Assembly (NCBI RefSeq): GCF_034190915.1 | Contig: NW_026947493.1 | Span: 40,046,501-40,110,500, forward strand | DNA length: 64,000 nucleotides | From: Cavia porcellus | Taxonomy: Eukaryota; Chordata; Mammalia; Rodentia; Caviidae | Direction of reading: 5' to 3' | Shown: positions 25,785 through 36,220 of the stretch, piece after piece | How positions within the stretch are numbered: position 1 is the first letter of the stretch | Layout of the letters: each line of letters begins with the position of its first letter | Made by a program: the position numbers and the translations under genes | The notes under the pieces: generated by a model | What the model saw: only the letters and a program-made list of their open reading frames with translations | Told to the model about the DNA's origin: nothing | The model's database searches: none

Positions 25785-26215
25785 TATTTTAACTTTCTCT
25801 CTTAAGTCACTTGATACTACTGCAGCAGGAAGGTGGGAGGAGCTTTCCTGTTTCTCCCAGGTGAATCAAAATTTCAGGCTCCTCAGGAGCCTCCATTAAC
25901 ACCTAAAAGTGAGAAATATTCCTGATTGCTAGGCAGGGGTGGAAGCTTTGAATCCCTGGTTGGTCTCTACTGACACTGGGTTGTGGATGGTATGCTGATG
26001 GGTGGAAGCTCAGGGTCCTCCTCTTGTTTCTCTCCATTCCACTGGTGCTGTGAAGAGTTGGGTAGTCCTTTGCCAGACAATGAATATGGAAGTTTCAGCT
26101 CCCCAGCTGGCTTTTCATTTCTGGCAGGGCATTGGGCTACTGGTTGCAACTGGCAGAAGCTTGGACTCCCTGCTTGGTTTTTCCTAATTTGGATAGGGCT
26201 ACAACCTCAACAGCA
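25785..26215 (-). mobile_element. L1M-type 5'UTR repeats
   Basis: Repeated 'ggtggaagct' blocks next to 'cctccattaacacc', 'ctctactgacactg' and 'ctccccagctggcttt' resemble the degenerate repeated blocks of L1M-type 5'UTRs (complement). Its position upstream, in L1 orientation, of the ORF2 relic supports one element that has lost ORF1 and part of the endonuclease. Assignment is from memory of the family and is not certain. Confidence 0.5.
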
Positions 26216-26221
26216 TTAGCT

Positions 26222-26306
26222 TTTGCTTTTTTGCTGAGGTTAAAACACAAGGCCTTTCATATATGCTTGGTAAATGCTGTACCAATGAGCCCAAACCATC
26301 AACTCT
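26222..26306 (-). mobile_element. ID-type SINE (complement)
   Basis: The complement reads 'gtttgggctcattggtacag' and 'gcatttaccaagcatatatg' with 'gccttgtgttttaacctcag'. These follow the tRNA-derived A box, anticodon-like region and B box order, ahead of a short A-rich tail. Confidence 0.72.
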
Positions 26307-27638
26307 CATTTTATTTTGTTTTATGTTTTTGTTTTTGTTTTGTGCTGTTTAGAGTACATCATTGATTATCTAGAAGCTTTCTATATATATTTTCTGAGAT
26401 TTTGGGTAAACAGTGGAAGATGTTTCTAGGACATCCTTTGCCTGTGTCTTGATTTTCTGAGTTGTTCACTTTTCAGTTAGATGTCTAAAAAAATCCAAGG
26501 AACTTACCAGTTTGCTGCTTTTATGAGGTTTTGCAGGTCTTCTGTATGATTAGTATATAATATATAGATATTATTACACTAACAATACTATTAAATCTAT
26601 AGAGCTTTAATTTTCATATATTGAGAGGAATCAAGAGGGAACATATACCAATCTCATACTACTGGGACAGAAAATCATATTGACTTTTTAAATTCAAGAT
26701 ATTTATTAAGATGAGGAGTCATCTCAAAGCAGCAAATGCTTGGAAGCCATGGAGCTGGAGGTCATGAGTCTCTGGATCTAGGAAACTGGTCCTCCTTCCT
26801 GACAAAGCTGTATGTACTGATAAGAGCTGGATTATGTTTTCACATTTGAATTCTGTACCATTTTTAGGTGGCTATATTTTGCAACATAGGAACCAAATTT
26901 TTCCCCATCTCCTTTTCACATACATACTTTCTTTCACTGAGATTACTAAAGTTCTCCAGTAGTCTAAAGAGTACTGAAACACCTGTAGGCTGGAGAATTG
27001 GAGAAGAATGCGTGTGGGTCAAGCTTTGTCCACCTTTATGGAGAGAAGGTAAATTGTTACAAATATAATTTCTTCTGCATTGGGAAAAACAAAAGGAATT
27101 CAGACAAATAAGCAATGCTAGAAAGTATTTAATAATCATCTTTTTTCTAATTTATGAGGAGTAAATATTTTCACCTTGACTGAAATCATTGGCTACCACT
27201 AGGGCAACACTCAACATGAAGTTGAAAACAGTGACTCATACATAAATCAATATGTGCCAGCTTCCTTACACTGTGGCAAGTGACAGTACCTGATAAAATT
27301 TTTTGAGGAGTCTTTACTGCCCATCTCATTTCATTATTTTGCTTTTAGAAGAAATTGCCAGTAAAACTCTAGCATTTTGTTATCTACTCTAGTCTCAGAC
27401 ACTCAAACTTCTGAAACTGCTGAGAACTCTGTCTTGCAAGCATAATGCCTGGGACAGGTAATAATAGCTGTGTGACTCCCATTATCAGAGAGGCCTGAGG
27501 ATCTCTTGCTAATTCCTCTACAGGGCAGAGTAGATAAGCTACCCGCCAGAAACTGCTCACGGAAGGGCAATGCATTTGGTCCAATGTGAAAATGCAATTT
27601 CATTGTTGTGAGATGAAGCATGAGGCAGAATGCAACAT
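26307..27638. other. Unassigned sequence
   Basis: Part of 26380-26620 may still belong to the ancient L1 5' region. Otherwise I recognise no gene or family. Confidence 0.4.
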
Positions 27639-27640
27639 AA

Positions 27641-27748
27641 TTTTTTTTTTTTTTGTCTTTTTCATTTTTATCAGTACCAGGGATCGAACTCATGATTGCC
27701 TGCTTACAAGACAGGTGCTTATGCCGCTGAGCTAAATCCCCAGCCCCC
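27641..27748 (-). mobile_element. ID-type SINE (complement)
   Basis: A poly(T) run, 'gtctttttcatttttatcag', 'taccagggatcgaactcatg' and 'gagctaaatccccagccccc' form the complement of the same ID subfamily as at 5531 and 29597, including its distinctive tail. Confidence 0.93.
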
Positions 27749-27839
27749 ATAAATTCTTTATGTCACAGTCAGATATGCTTCCAGTTATCTCAGTGTAATG
27801 CTCACATAGAGGTCAGATGGTAAGAAGAATAAGATACAA

Positions 27840-28005
27840 CCTCTGAGTGTCTCACTGAAACTCAGCTGCGGCTCATTATGGTCAAGGAAGATATTCTAAC
27901 TGTGCTCTTACTTCACAGCATCCAAAAAATTCAGATAATAATCGTACCTATATCTACCAGTGTGTGATGATGACTGAATAAGTAAATAATTCCTAAATTA
28001 CAATA
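27840..28005 (+). mobile_element. MIR-like SINE fragment
   Basis: 'cagataataatcgtacctat' followed by 'gatgatgactgaataagtaa' resembles the MIR 3' part (GATAATAATAGTACCTACC..., GAGGATTAAATGAG). Confidence 0.5.
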
Positions 28006-28009
28006 AGAA

Positions 28010-29425
28010 TTTTAAAAATATATATCTTCATTGTTTTTAAAGGACTTGAATATATTTCATAGCTATCTTACTAGTAAGGAGTTTTTCGTCTATATATCCT
28101 TTTATCTCCTAATAGGATGAGGAAGGGTGCATTTATCACTTTTCACTCTGGACTGGAGTTAGAGCCAAAAACCTTGTTAGGATGAGGAGTCAGGGAGTGA
28201 GGCTGTGACTTGTAAAGAAGACAACTTCAAGAGTAACACACTTAATTGTCTGCATTTAAAGAGGATATAATGAAATGTTTCTTCATTTTTCATCCTTCTT
28301 TTCATAAATTTCACTATTGTTGGCAAGTTCATTATTCTGGTTGGGATTAAATGCTATTGTGATTAATTAACAATATGTAAGAGAAATAAAGATGAAATGT
28401 ACACATCCGCATAAGTTAATGCATGTGTGTTCGTAAAACTGAACAAAAATGAATGGCATGGGGAGCATGCTGGAGAAACTGGGCTAAGAGAGTTTGGTTG
28501 TAAGGGAGTACAGCAGCTACTCCAACCCCAGTATTTGTGTTCGGTGAGGATTTAGCCCCAAATTATGTTTTTGTAGAAGGGGAGACAATGCTTGATTTCC
28601 TTAGCACTTTCACAGATGGGTTGGTCTGAAGGTAATTCTTCTGGCAATGGTTTGCATATTTTGGTAGTTATTTACAGGACACTGCTGTCTTCTAAGCCGA
28701 TAATTTCTTTCAGTTGTAAGTGAATATTATTTATTCAAAGTAAGATGCACCATTACTTTAGGGCTACAAATGATGTGTACAAAATAAAAATTCAGCAGTT
28801 AAAATAAATTAACTCTAGTGGTTATAATTTTTCTTAAGAAATAGAGCAGAATGTTAAGCATGAGAGTGTGTCATAGGAAGCTTGTTATGTCTTTCCGATG
28901 GCTTCTAGCTTTTTAATTTTTTGATTCTTACAATAATTAGAATGTTCAAATGTAGTTTTCATATGATTTGAATATTTCCTATTAAGCATATCTATTTAAT
29001 ACAGCTAAAACCCTTTTCTATTTAACAGTACCTGTCTATATAATTAACTTGTCAATTTCATTTAAGTAATTAAAACCCATCAACAATGCAGTAAAAATAT
29101 GGGACAGTAATCTACTAACTACCTATATAAACTAATAACTACTGCAAAAAAACCATCTCCATACAATAGTGATTATACTTTGTTTAAAATACATATATTT
29201 TATGATTTCATTTTAATTTAGTATTTATTTGCATTGTAGACATATTGCATTTTCTGTACCTATCAGTGGCTGACATATTTGTAGTTAGAGTTGAGTTCAA
29301 TTAACACGTGGTAACTTGTGATGCTGGTTTCTTGGTTTAAGATCTTCAACTTGAGCATTATAGGCAGAGAGAACATTCTCAAAATTTGTTTTCCTTTTAA
29401 AATTTTGTATACATACTTATTTGTA
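28010..29425. other. Unassigned AT-rich sequence
   Basis: No gene, RNA or repeat family recognised. Confidence 0.5.
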
Positions 29426-29429
29426 TGAT

Positions 29430-29555
29430 TTCTGAATTTGATGTTTAGAGTACCAGTGCAGGATATAACTGACTTGAAAAATTAGAATAAAATTAAATTG
29501 AAGATTGCCTAGCATTATCATATTTGTAATCAGAAATAAATGGCTAGTTGATGTA
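29430..29555 (+). repeat. Inverted duplication arm 1 (126 bp)
   Basis: This matches the complement of 30543-30668 over 126 bases with 5 mismatches and no gaps (about 96%). Confidence 0.95.
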
Positions 29556-29596
29556 GCAGTATACATACAAAAAAGCATTTTTAAAAATCTGTTTGA

Positions 29597-29708
29597 GGGG
29601 CTGAGGATTTAGCTCAGGGGCATAAAGCGCCTGCCTTGCAAACAGGCAGTCGTGAGTTCGATCCCTGGTACCGATAAAAAGGAAAAAGACAAAAAAAAAA
29701 AAAAAAAA
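29597..29708 (+). mobile_element. ID-type SINE
   Basis: 'ggggctgaggatttagctca' head, B box 'gagttcgatccctgg', the tail 'taccgataaaaaggaaaaag', and a poly(A) of about 20. It is nearly identical to the copy at 5531, so it is among the younger insertions here. Confidence 0.95.
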
Positions 29709-29904
29709 GTCTGAGCAAATTTCCTGAGGTCTTGCCTGTAGACTCCTTTCCATGGTTCTGCAGAGCTTCAGTCTTGTCTGAGCCTCCACACTCCTCCATC
29801 ATTACACTAAGCTTCTCAGTTTCACATAGCTTCTCAGCAGCCTGGAAGAGTTTGAAATGGCACCCAGAACCCTTTTCTTTTAAAAAAAATATTTGAATAA
29901 TGAT

Positions 29905-30110
29905 GTTTAAAATTGGAGTCAGGCAATCTGGACTATGGTCCTGGTTCTGATCTAGTGTGTTTTCTAACTTTCTCTATTTGGCTAGTAGGTCCTGGCCCTT
30001 TCTGCATTAGTTTTCTGCACTATAAGATGAAAGTAATAGTGCTATTTAAAATCACTTAGTTATGAGGTTGTTTTAATGTCATAATTATATGTACATTAAT
30101 AAAACAAGAT
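29905..30110 (+). mobile_element. MIR SINE
   Basis: 'ggagtcaggcaatctggact', 'cctggttctg', 'ttagttttctgcactataag', 'atgaaagtaatagtgctatt' and 'tatgaggttgttttaatgtc' follow MIR from its tRNA-derived head through core to 3' end in the right order. Confidence 0.75.
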
Positions 30111-30164
30111 TAAAAATTTAAATATAAAACATTAGAAATTAATTTTTGTCCATCTCTTTATTTG

Positions 30165-30290
30165 AAAATGAAAATGATGATACAGAATTTAAAAATAAAA
30201 TAATAGGAATAAACTATGGTCAATATATTACGCATTATTATCTTCAAAGTAGTTGTTCAGATTACAAGATATAAAATGATCAGTCAAAGT
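30165..30290 (-). repeat. L1 3'UTR-like block, repeated at 31710-31835
   Basis: 'ttattatcttcaaagtagtt' and 'attacaagatataaaa' here recur as 'ttgttatctttaaagtagtg' and 'agcacaagatataagc' near 31780-31830. Each copy precedes an L1 on the complement, so these are probably related 3'UTR pieces. Confidence 0.5.
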
Positions 30291-30379
30291 GAAAGCACAA
30301 ACCATTCTTTTTAACAGAATATATATATAACAGAAATAACAGATTATATATAAAATTATATATAAAATCTCTATATCTT

Positions 30380-30537
30380 GTGTATATATATACAAGATGT
30401 ATATATATATATGCAAGATAGATATATAGATACATATATATATGTATATATGTATATATATGTATATATATACGTGTATATATATATATATATATATATA
30501 CGTATATATATATATATATACGTATATATATATATAC
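30380..30537. repeat. Imperfect TA/TATG array
   Basis: About 150 bp of alternating TA with interspersed GTATATG, ATACG and 'caagat' blocks. It is nearly self-complementary throughout. Confidence 0.9.
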
Positions 30538-30542
30538 AAGAT

Positions 30543-30668
30543 ACATCAACCAGCCAGTTATTTCTGATTGCAAATGTGATAATGCTAGGCAATCTTCAAT
30601 TTAATTTTATTCTAATTTTTCAAGTCAGTTATATACTGCACTGGTACTCTAAACATCAAATTCAGAAA
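30543..30668 (-). repeat. Inverted duplication arm 2 (126 bp)
   Basis: Complement of 29430-29555 with 5 mismatches. It is sandwiched between two TA arrays, whereas arm 1 is not. Confidence 0.95.
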
Positions 30669-30674
30669 CAATAC

Positions 30675-30677
<3 letters not shown>

Positions 30678-30712
<35 letters not shown>

Positions 30713-30724
30713 GAAACCATATAT

Positions 30725-30769
<45 letters not shown>
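30678..30769. repeat. Duplicated (TA)n arrays
   Basis: Two TA runs, each preceded by 'attcagaaac(a/c)ata' and 'ggtatatata', so a unit containing unique sequence plus repeat was duplicated. The second run ends in TATACCATG, complementary to the preceding CATATATGGTATA. Confidence 0.85.
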
Positions 30770-30770
<1 letters not shown>

Positions 30771-31400
30771 ATGCTTTCTTTATCCATTCATTTGTTGATA
30801 AACATATAGTTTCTTCCAAATGTAGCTATCAGGAATTGTGCTGCTATAAACATGGGTATGTGTGTATCAGTGTAACAAGATGTCTTTAACTCTTTTGGAA
30901 ATGTAAGTAGAAAGGACATATAACGAGTAAGTGTAAGTTCTGTTTTAGCTATTCGGGGAATCTCTCTATCTCTATCGGTTTCCATAGTGGTTGTACTAGT
31001 TTACATTCCCACCAAAAGTGTGGAAGAGTTCTTTTCCCCTGCAGACTCCTCAGCATTTTTGTTATTTGAATTCTTGAGGATGATCATTCTTTCTGGGGTG
31101 AAGAGAGGATCTTGGAATCATTAGATTTGCATTTCTCTAATGATCAGTGATATCAAGCATGTCTTTAAGTACCTTATTGTCCATCTGTACTTCTGTGATA
31201 TATCTATTCATTTGGCTGGCCATTATTTGACTGGGTCTTTTATTTGGGGAATATTTCTTTATGTTTTCTTTTTTGAGTTCTTTATATATTGTAGATATTA
31301 GTCCTCTGTGTGAGATATATCTGGCAATTCTTTTCCTATCCTGCATGTCTTCTTTTCACTCTTTCATTTGTTTCTTTTGCTGTGCAAAAGTATCGACCTG
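30770..31400 (-). mobile_element. Old L1 fragment (ORF2 3' part)
   Basis: On the + strand it shows 'tttatccattcatttgttga', 'gtgctgctataaacatgggt', 'ggttgtactagtttacattc', 'catttctctaatgatcagtg', and 'tttgagttctttatatattg'. These are the complement of the conserved end of L1 ORF2 in the correct order. Frames are broken. It is 5'-truncated at about 31400. Confidence 0.9.
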
Positions 31401-31483
31401 GATGAGGGAAACTGTGAAAGTTCCATTCTCCGCAGGCCTTGGTCACAGCTGGAAAGGAAATTATGCAGTCTTTTCCTTAGTTT

Positions 31484-31600
31484 TTTTGTTTTTTTTTTTT
31501 TGTTTTGTTTTGAGTCTTAGGTATCAAGTGGTTAAAGCAAAAGATCATTCTCCTAGGGCATTTATGGCTTACCAATCCTAAGCTCAGCTGGGTTGACACT
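31484..31600 (-). mobile_element. Possible degraded ID-type SINE
   Basis: A T-rich run (31484-31510) followed by 'gagtcttaggtatcaagtgg' and, further on, 'cctaagctcagctggg', compatible with a heavily decayed ID copy on the complement. Weak. Confidence 0.35.
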
Positions 31601-31604
31601 GGGG

Positions 31605-31710
31605 ATAGCAGTGGTTCTTGAACTTTGAAATAATCACCTGAGAAATTTCTCTGACATGTTTTTCCAATCCCTAATCGCAGGATTCAACAGGGACTTGAAG
31701 TAGCATTTAT
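31605..31710 (+). mobile_element. MER5-like hAT DNA transposon fragment
   Basis: 'agcagtggttcttgaacttt' with 'aatcacctgagaaatt' matches the MER5A terminus and following sequence (AGCAGTGGTTCTCAAACTTT..., AATCACCTGGAGG). Non-autonomous; no coding capacity. Confidence 0.65.
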
Positions 31711-31849
31711 TTTTTGTTTTATGGGGAAAAGATAAAACAAAATTGATAAAGTGACAGGGGAATAGCAATAGTTAATACATTACATGTTGTTATCTTTAAA
31801 GTAGTGGCTCAAAGCACAAGATATAAGCATTAAAAATTTCTCCCATCAT

Positions 31850-33548
31850 TATTAGCACAGATCTTCATTTCTAATGAACTTTGAGACACTAATTGGATAC
31901 CTGACTTGCATTTTTTCTCGTTTTCATACTGTCTTTCCTATTTCAAGCATCCTAGATCCTTTTGTGTTTTGAACAATTTCTTCCCATTTCACAGTATCTG
32001 TTACAAATTTTAGACTTTATTTATCCTTTATTTTTCTCGTATTAGGGAGAATACAGTGTTTATACATGTAAATTTTCTTTATGTCATGAATGAATATGAT
32101 CTCAAGTTACATCCATTTACCTATAAAAGTGTCAAGTTTATCCATTTTATGGTTGGGTAATATTGTATTATATAAAAATATGCATTTTTAAATCCATTCC
32201 TTGGTTGGAGGGCATTTGGGTTGTTTCTGAGATATAGTTATCACACACTGTGCTTCAATAAAATGGTTGCACATATGAAGCTGTGGAATACAGAAGAAGA
32301 ATAGCTGGATCAAGTGGGTTCTTCAGTCATAGTTTTTGAGGAATCTTCACACTGATTTCCACAGTGGTTGTATCAATATACATTCCCACCAGGAGTGGAG
32401 AAGGGTTTCTTTCATCCTACAGACCCTCCAACATTTGTTATTGGTTGCTTTCCTGACCATAGTCATTTCTTGTAGGGTGAGATGGAATGTCAGTGTTGTT
32501 TCAGTTTGCATCTCTTGAATGACTAGTGATGAACATTTTTTCATATTTTTATTTAACATTTGTAGTTATTCATCTGAGAAGTGTGTATTCATTTCAAGTG
32601 TATATTCATCTCAAATGTCAATTTCTTGATAGGGTCTTTGGATATTGGGTTCTGATTTTTTTTTTTTTTTTTTGGATTCTTTATATGTTTAGATAGAAGT
32701 TCTTTTTTTTTGAAGGAAAATTGTCTAAAGTTATTTTCCACTCAGTGGGTCATCTTTGCAATCTGTTAGTAATTTCTTTGGATGTGCAAAACCTTTTAAG
32801 TAAAGATGAGATTGTAGTTGTTAATTACTCAAAGTGTTTCCCTTGCAGTGTGGGTTTTGTTCAGAAACTCTCCGCCTATACATATGTGTTCAAGATTTCT
32901 AACTACTTTCTTTTCTAATAGATTTAGTGTTTCTCTTTCACTATTTATATTTTGATCCATTTTAAGTTTAGTGCATATGATAATGTGGGTCTAGTTTTAG
33001 TGCTCAGCATGTACAGAGCCAGTTTTTCCAGCACCATTTGTTAAAGAGACTATCCTTCCAGTAAACATGTTTGGCCCATTTGTAGCTGTGTAGGCATATC
33101 AGTGCTCCACTGATCCTCGGATCTGTTTTTTCTTTTTTTCAGCACGATGCTGATTTTATCACAGTAGCTTTGTAGTATAATTTCAAGTTGGTGATTCTGA
33201 TGCTTCTGCCTTGCCTTTGTTGCTCAGAATTGTCTTTGGTACTGTAGGTCTCTTTTATTTCTAAATGAATTTTAGGAATATTTTCTCTATATCTGTGAGG
33301 TATGATAATGATATTTTGAGTGAGACTGCATTAAATCTGTGTAACAGCTTTGGAAGTATGGCCATTTTCATAATATTTGTTATTCCATGTACATGAGCAA
33401 GGGATGTCTTTCCATTTTCTAATAACTTCTTCAGTATTCTTTCTCAGAGTACAGTCATTGTTAATAGATTGATATATGCTTTATTAGATTGATTCCTAAA
33501 TACTTCATTTTTTGGATGCTATTGTGAAAAGTGTTATCTCCCTAATTT
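31850..33548 (-). mobile_element. L1 3' half (continues at 36964)
   Basis: This is the complement of L1 ORF2 C-terminal region and 3'UTR. On the + strand: 'ggttggagggcatttgggtt' (32190s), 'ttccacagtggttgtatcaa' (32355 on), 'tgatgaacattttttcatat', 'ttccagcaccatttgttaaa' (33030s), and 'ttctaataacttcttcagta'. It stops at 33548 in the middle of ORF2, and the reading resumes at 36964 after an inserted element, sharing the 14-bp duplication 'tatctccctaattt'. Its 3'UTR lacks the 150-bp array of the other L1s, so it is a different subfamily. The low-coordinate end is approximate. Confidence 0.88.
33535..33548. repeat. Target-site duplication, copy 1
   Basis: 'tatctccctaattt' is identical to 36964-36977 and flanks the inserted ORF1-only L1. 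Confidence 0.92.
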
Positions 33549-34241
33549 TTTTGAAATTTTATTTAAAGAAAGACAAATCAAAACAGAAAATGGGTAGAAA
33601 TAATACATACTTTCAAAGAAAAAAATAAACAGTAATAAGTTACTAGTTGATATTTAAATATTGTCCCCTTAAAAATAATTGTTAAAGATAAAAAGTGGAA
33701 CATATAAATTGGAATTCAAACAGCGAGACTACAAATAGTTCTGTTCAACTATCTAATAAAAACTTAGTAATATGGTTATCAATTCTATTCACTAAAATAT
33801 ACATGCATTTATCCATATCTTCATTTATGTTGAGATTAAACAAACCAGAGCAGACTAAAATCACTCTGAACAAAGAATAATAGTATTGCTGGGTTTCACA
33901 TTATGACACTCCGGAATCAGCACTGGGTACTGTAGTTCCATTTTTTTTTTCCTTCAAAGTATTTGTTCATTTCATCATGTGTTATAAGATCAGTTCTCAT
34001 GAACTGTTCATAGGTTTTATCTAAGCATGAGTTTTAACATGTATTTTTATCCTTTCTGGATTAGAGGGGAAAACAGAACAAAGCAGGACAGAACAAAACA
34101 TATTCCTATAGACACATAAAATGAAAGACATATAAAACTGCTGTACAAGGAGTTCTATCATGGTTACTGTGTTGTTTCTTGTTATGATCAATAGAATTGG
34201 CTATATCATCAGATAGAGTATACATAATAGTATTGGTTCAT

Positions 34242-34281
34242 AACAGAATTAAGAGCAATACAACAGAATTAAGAGCAATAC
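34242..34281. repeat. 20-bp perfect tandem duplication
   Basis: 'aacagaattaagagcaatac' occurs twice, directly adjacent. Confidence 0.95.
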
Positions 34282-35079
34282 AATACTACAAAAACAGGTA
34301 GTAATCAAACCAGAATGGGTATTGTAGTGAATCACTGTCATTTTCAGTACAGTTGTCTATGCTCTCAGACTTGATACTATCAACCTTAACAGTTTTGAAT
34401 AAAATCTCTAAATAACAAACAGCAATCAAGCAAATCATATTTAACTAAGATCAGTCATGATATAACAGTATAACATGATATAACATGGATCCAGATTAGG
34501 TTAATAGTAAATTAAAGATGATTACTATGTGCTGATATTTTAGGGATAACTGTCTGTGCCCTCAGATCTAGTGTTTGTATACAAACTAGGATGGAATAAG
34601 TTCTATCTAAGCAGAGTGGTGCGAGAATATGGGTTTTAATTCCTGACACAGCAATATCTTCTGCTGTCTTTTTAAAGATTCTCCCTCCCCTTTCACTCCC
34701 CCAGGGTGCACTGTGCATTTTTGGGTCTCCTCAATACCCTCGGTTTTATATTGGGGGGCAACCTGCTATTTTCCTAAGTGGTTCCAAACCTTCTCACTCC
34801 TGGACTTGATCTCTAGTTGTATTTCTTTGCCTATTAAAGCCTGTCTTTCAAACCTATCCACAAATACTGGTTCAGTTGCCCCTATTGCTGTCTGGTTCCC
34901 TATCACATAGAGCACTGTTTTCTCATATTTGATTTTTGGTCCATATACCCTTCTTCAGGTTAATTATATTTCCTATAAAGAGGATCACGGTGGACCCTAC
35001 CTCTTGATCCACTCTGCCTGTGATTCCCTCTTTTATCTTTTTTTAAATTTAGTGTATCAAGGCCATCTATATTAGAAAT

Positions 35080-36220
35080 TATATGCAACCTTCTCTGTCT
35101 CATTTCTGTTGTGCTCTTTTCCCATCATTAGTTGTCTGTTTTTCTTCTTCATTTTGCTTTCTGCTCCTTTCATTGAGGTCTCTCTGCCACTGTTCCTGAA
35201 ATCCTGGTACTTTTCTCTCTCTTTAGAATGTCCTGCAGTATTCTCTGTAGAGTTGGATTGGTGGTTGCAAATTCCCCCAGTCCCTCTTTATGTTGGAGGC
35301 ATGTTCGTTCTCCATTAATTTCTAGATACAATTTTTCAGGGTACTTCAATTTTCTTTCAGGGCTTGGAATACTTTGCTCCATTCTCATCTTGATTTCATG
35401 GTTTGTGCCGAGAAATCTGCTGTAATTCTGATGGGCTTTCCCTTGTAAGTAAGATGTTTCTTGCTTCTGACAATATTCTGTTCCTATATTGGATTTCTGG
35501 GGTCTTGATTATTATATGCCTAGGTGTATCTCTGTTTTGGTTGTAGGTGGCTGGAGTTCTGTATGCCTCATATCGCTGAATATCATTTCCTTTTCCTATG
35601 TTTGGGAAGTTTTCCTTGATTATTTCTGTGAATAGCCTTTTTAGTTCCTTTGTTTGTACCCCTGCTTCTTCATTCACATTCTTTATTCTTAAGTTATGGA
35701 ACCTCTTGTTGTCTTGTAGCCTTTGCATTGTTACTTCTTGTTTTCTTGTTATTTTTAAGAAATTTTTCCTTTCATGCTCCCACATTGCAAACCTGTCCTC
35801 TAGTTTGGATAATCTGTCCTTAGTTTCTTTCAAGCAGTTTTGCTAGCTTTCAATGGAGTTTTTAATTCCCTTTTAATCTTTTTGAACCTACAGCTATGTT
35901 TTCTTTATATTCTTCATCAAATGATTCTCCCTTTTTTTGTGGTCCTCCATTCTTCCATCTGTGTCTTCTTGAGAGGTGCTTAGCATTTCTTTTATTAATC
36001 TATTTATATCTTGCTTTACTCAGTTAAATATTTCACTTTTGAACTCGTCTATGAGGTCCTGAAGATATTGCTTTATGTCCATTGGTGTCGTGTCTGATAT
36101 TGCATGTTTGCCCTCCTCAATATCCTTTGCATTTACCTTTCCTGGATCAGTGTTCTCAGGGTTGGGGGCTGGGGGTCCTTTCTTGTTGTTTCCTCTTCTC
36201 ATATTTTTTGTTCCTTCCAT
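35080..36220 (-). pseudogene. L1/HAL1 ORF1 protein remnant
   Basis: The likely start is the ATG at 36220 (MEGTKNMRRGNNKKGPP), followed by a polar N-terminus and a stop at 36020. A long piece at 35833-35396 begins MKETKDRLSKLEDRF (coiled coil). It carries the ORF1 RNA-binding hallmarks: IKNVNEEAG, NIGKGNDIQRYEAYRTPA, RHIIIKTPEIQYRNRIL. A third piece at 35388-35170 carries the C-terminal domain (YLEINGERTCL, ATTNPTLQRILQDIL). Three frames are needed, so it is broken, but it is better preserved than the ORF1 at 3235. The protein family binds L1 RNA as a trimer. Here there is no partner ORF2 in the same element. Confidence 0.88.

Noticed and set aside
26868..27068. 66-codon frame with GWRIGEECVWVK and a GT donor-like end, considered as a Tudor-like exon
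   Set aside because: The resemblance is too short, with no acceptor or flanking support.
27403..27750. 115-codon frame on the complement
   Set aside because: It starts inside an ID SINE and reads on into unrelated sequence.
5531..29708. tRNA genes suggested by intact A and B boxes
   Set aside because: They carry the ID tail and poly(A) and have no intact cloverleaf or acceptor stem; they are SINEs.
30228..30809. Open frames of 73-143 codons on both strands rich in Tyr/Ile
   Set aside because: They are translations of TA microsatellites.
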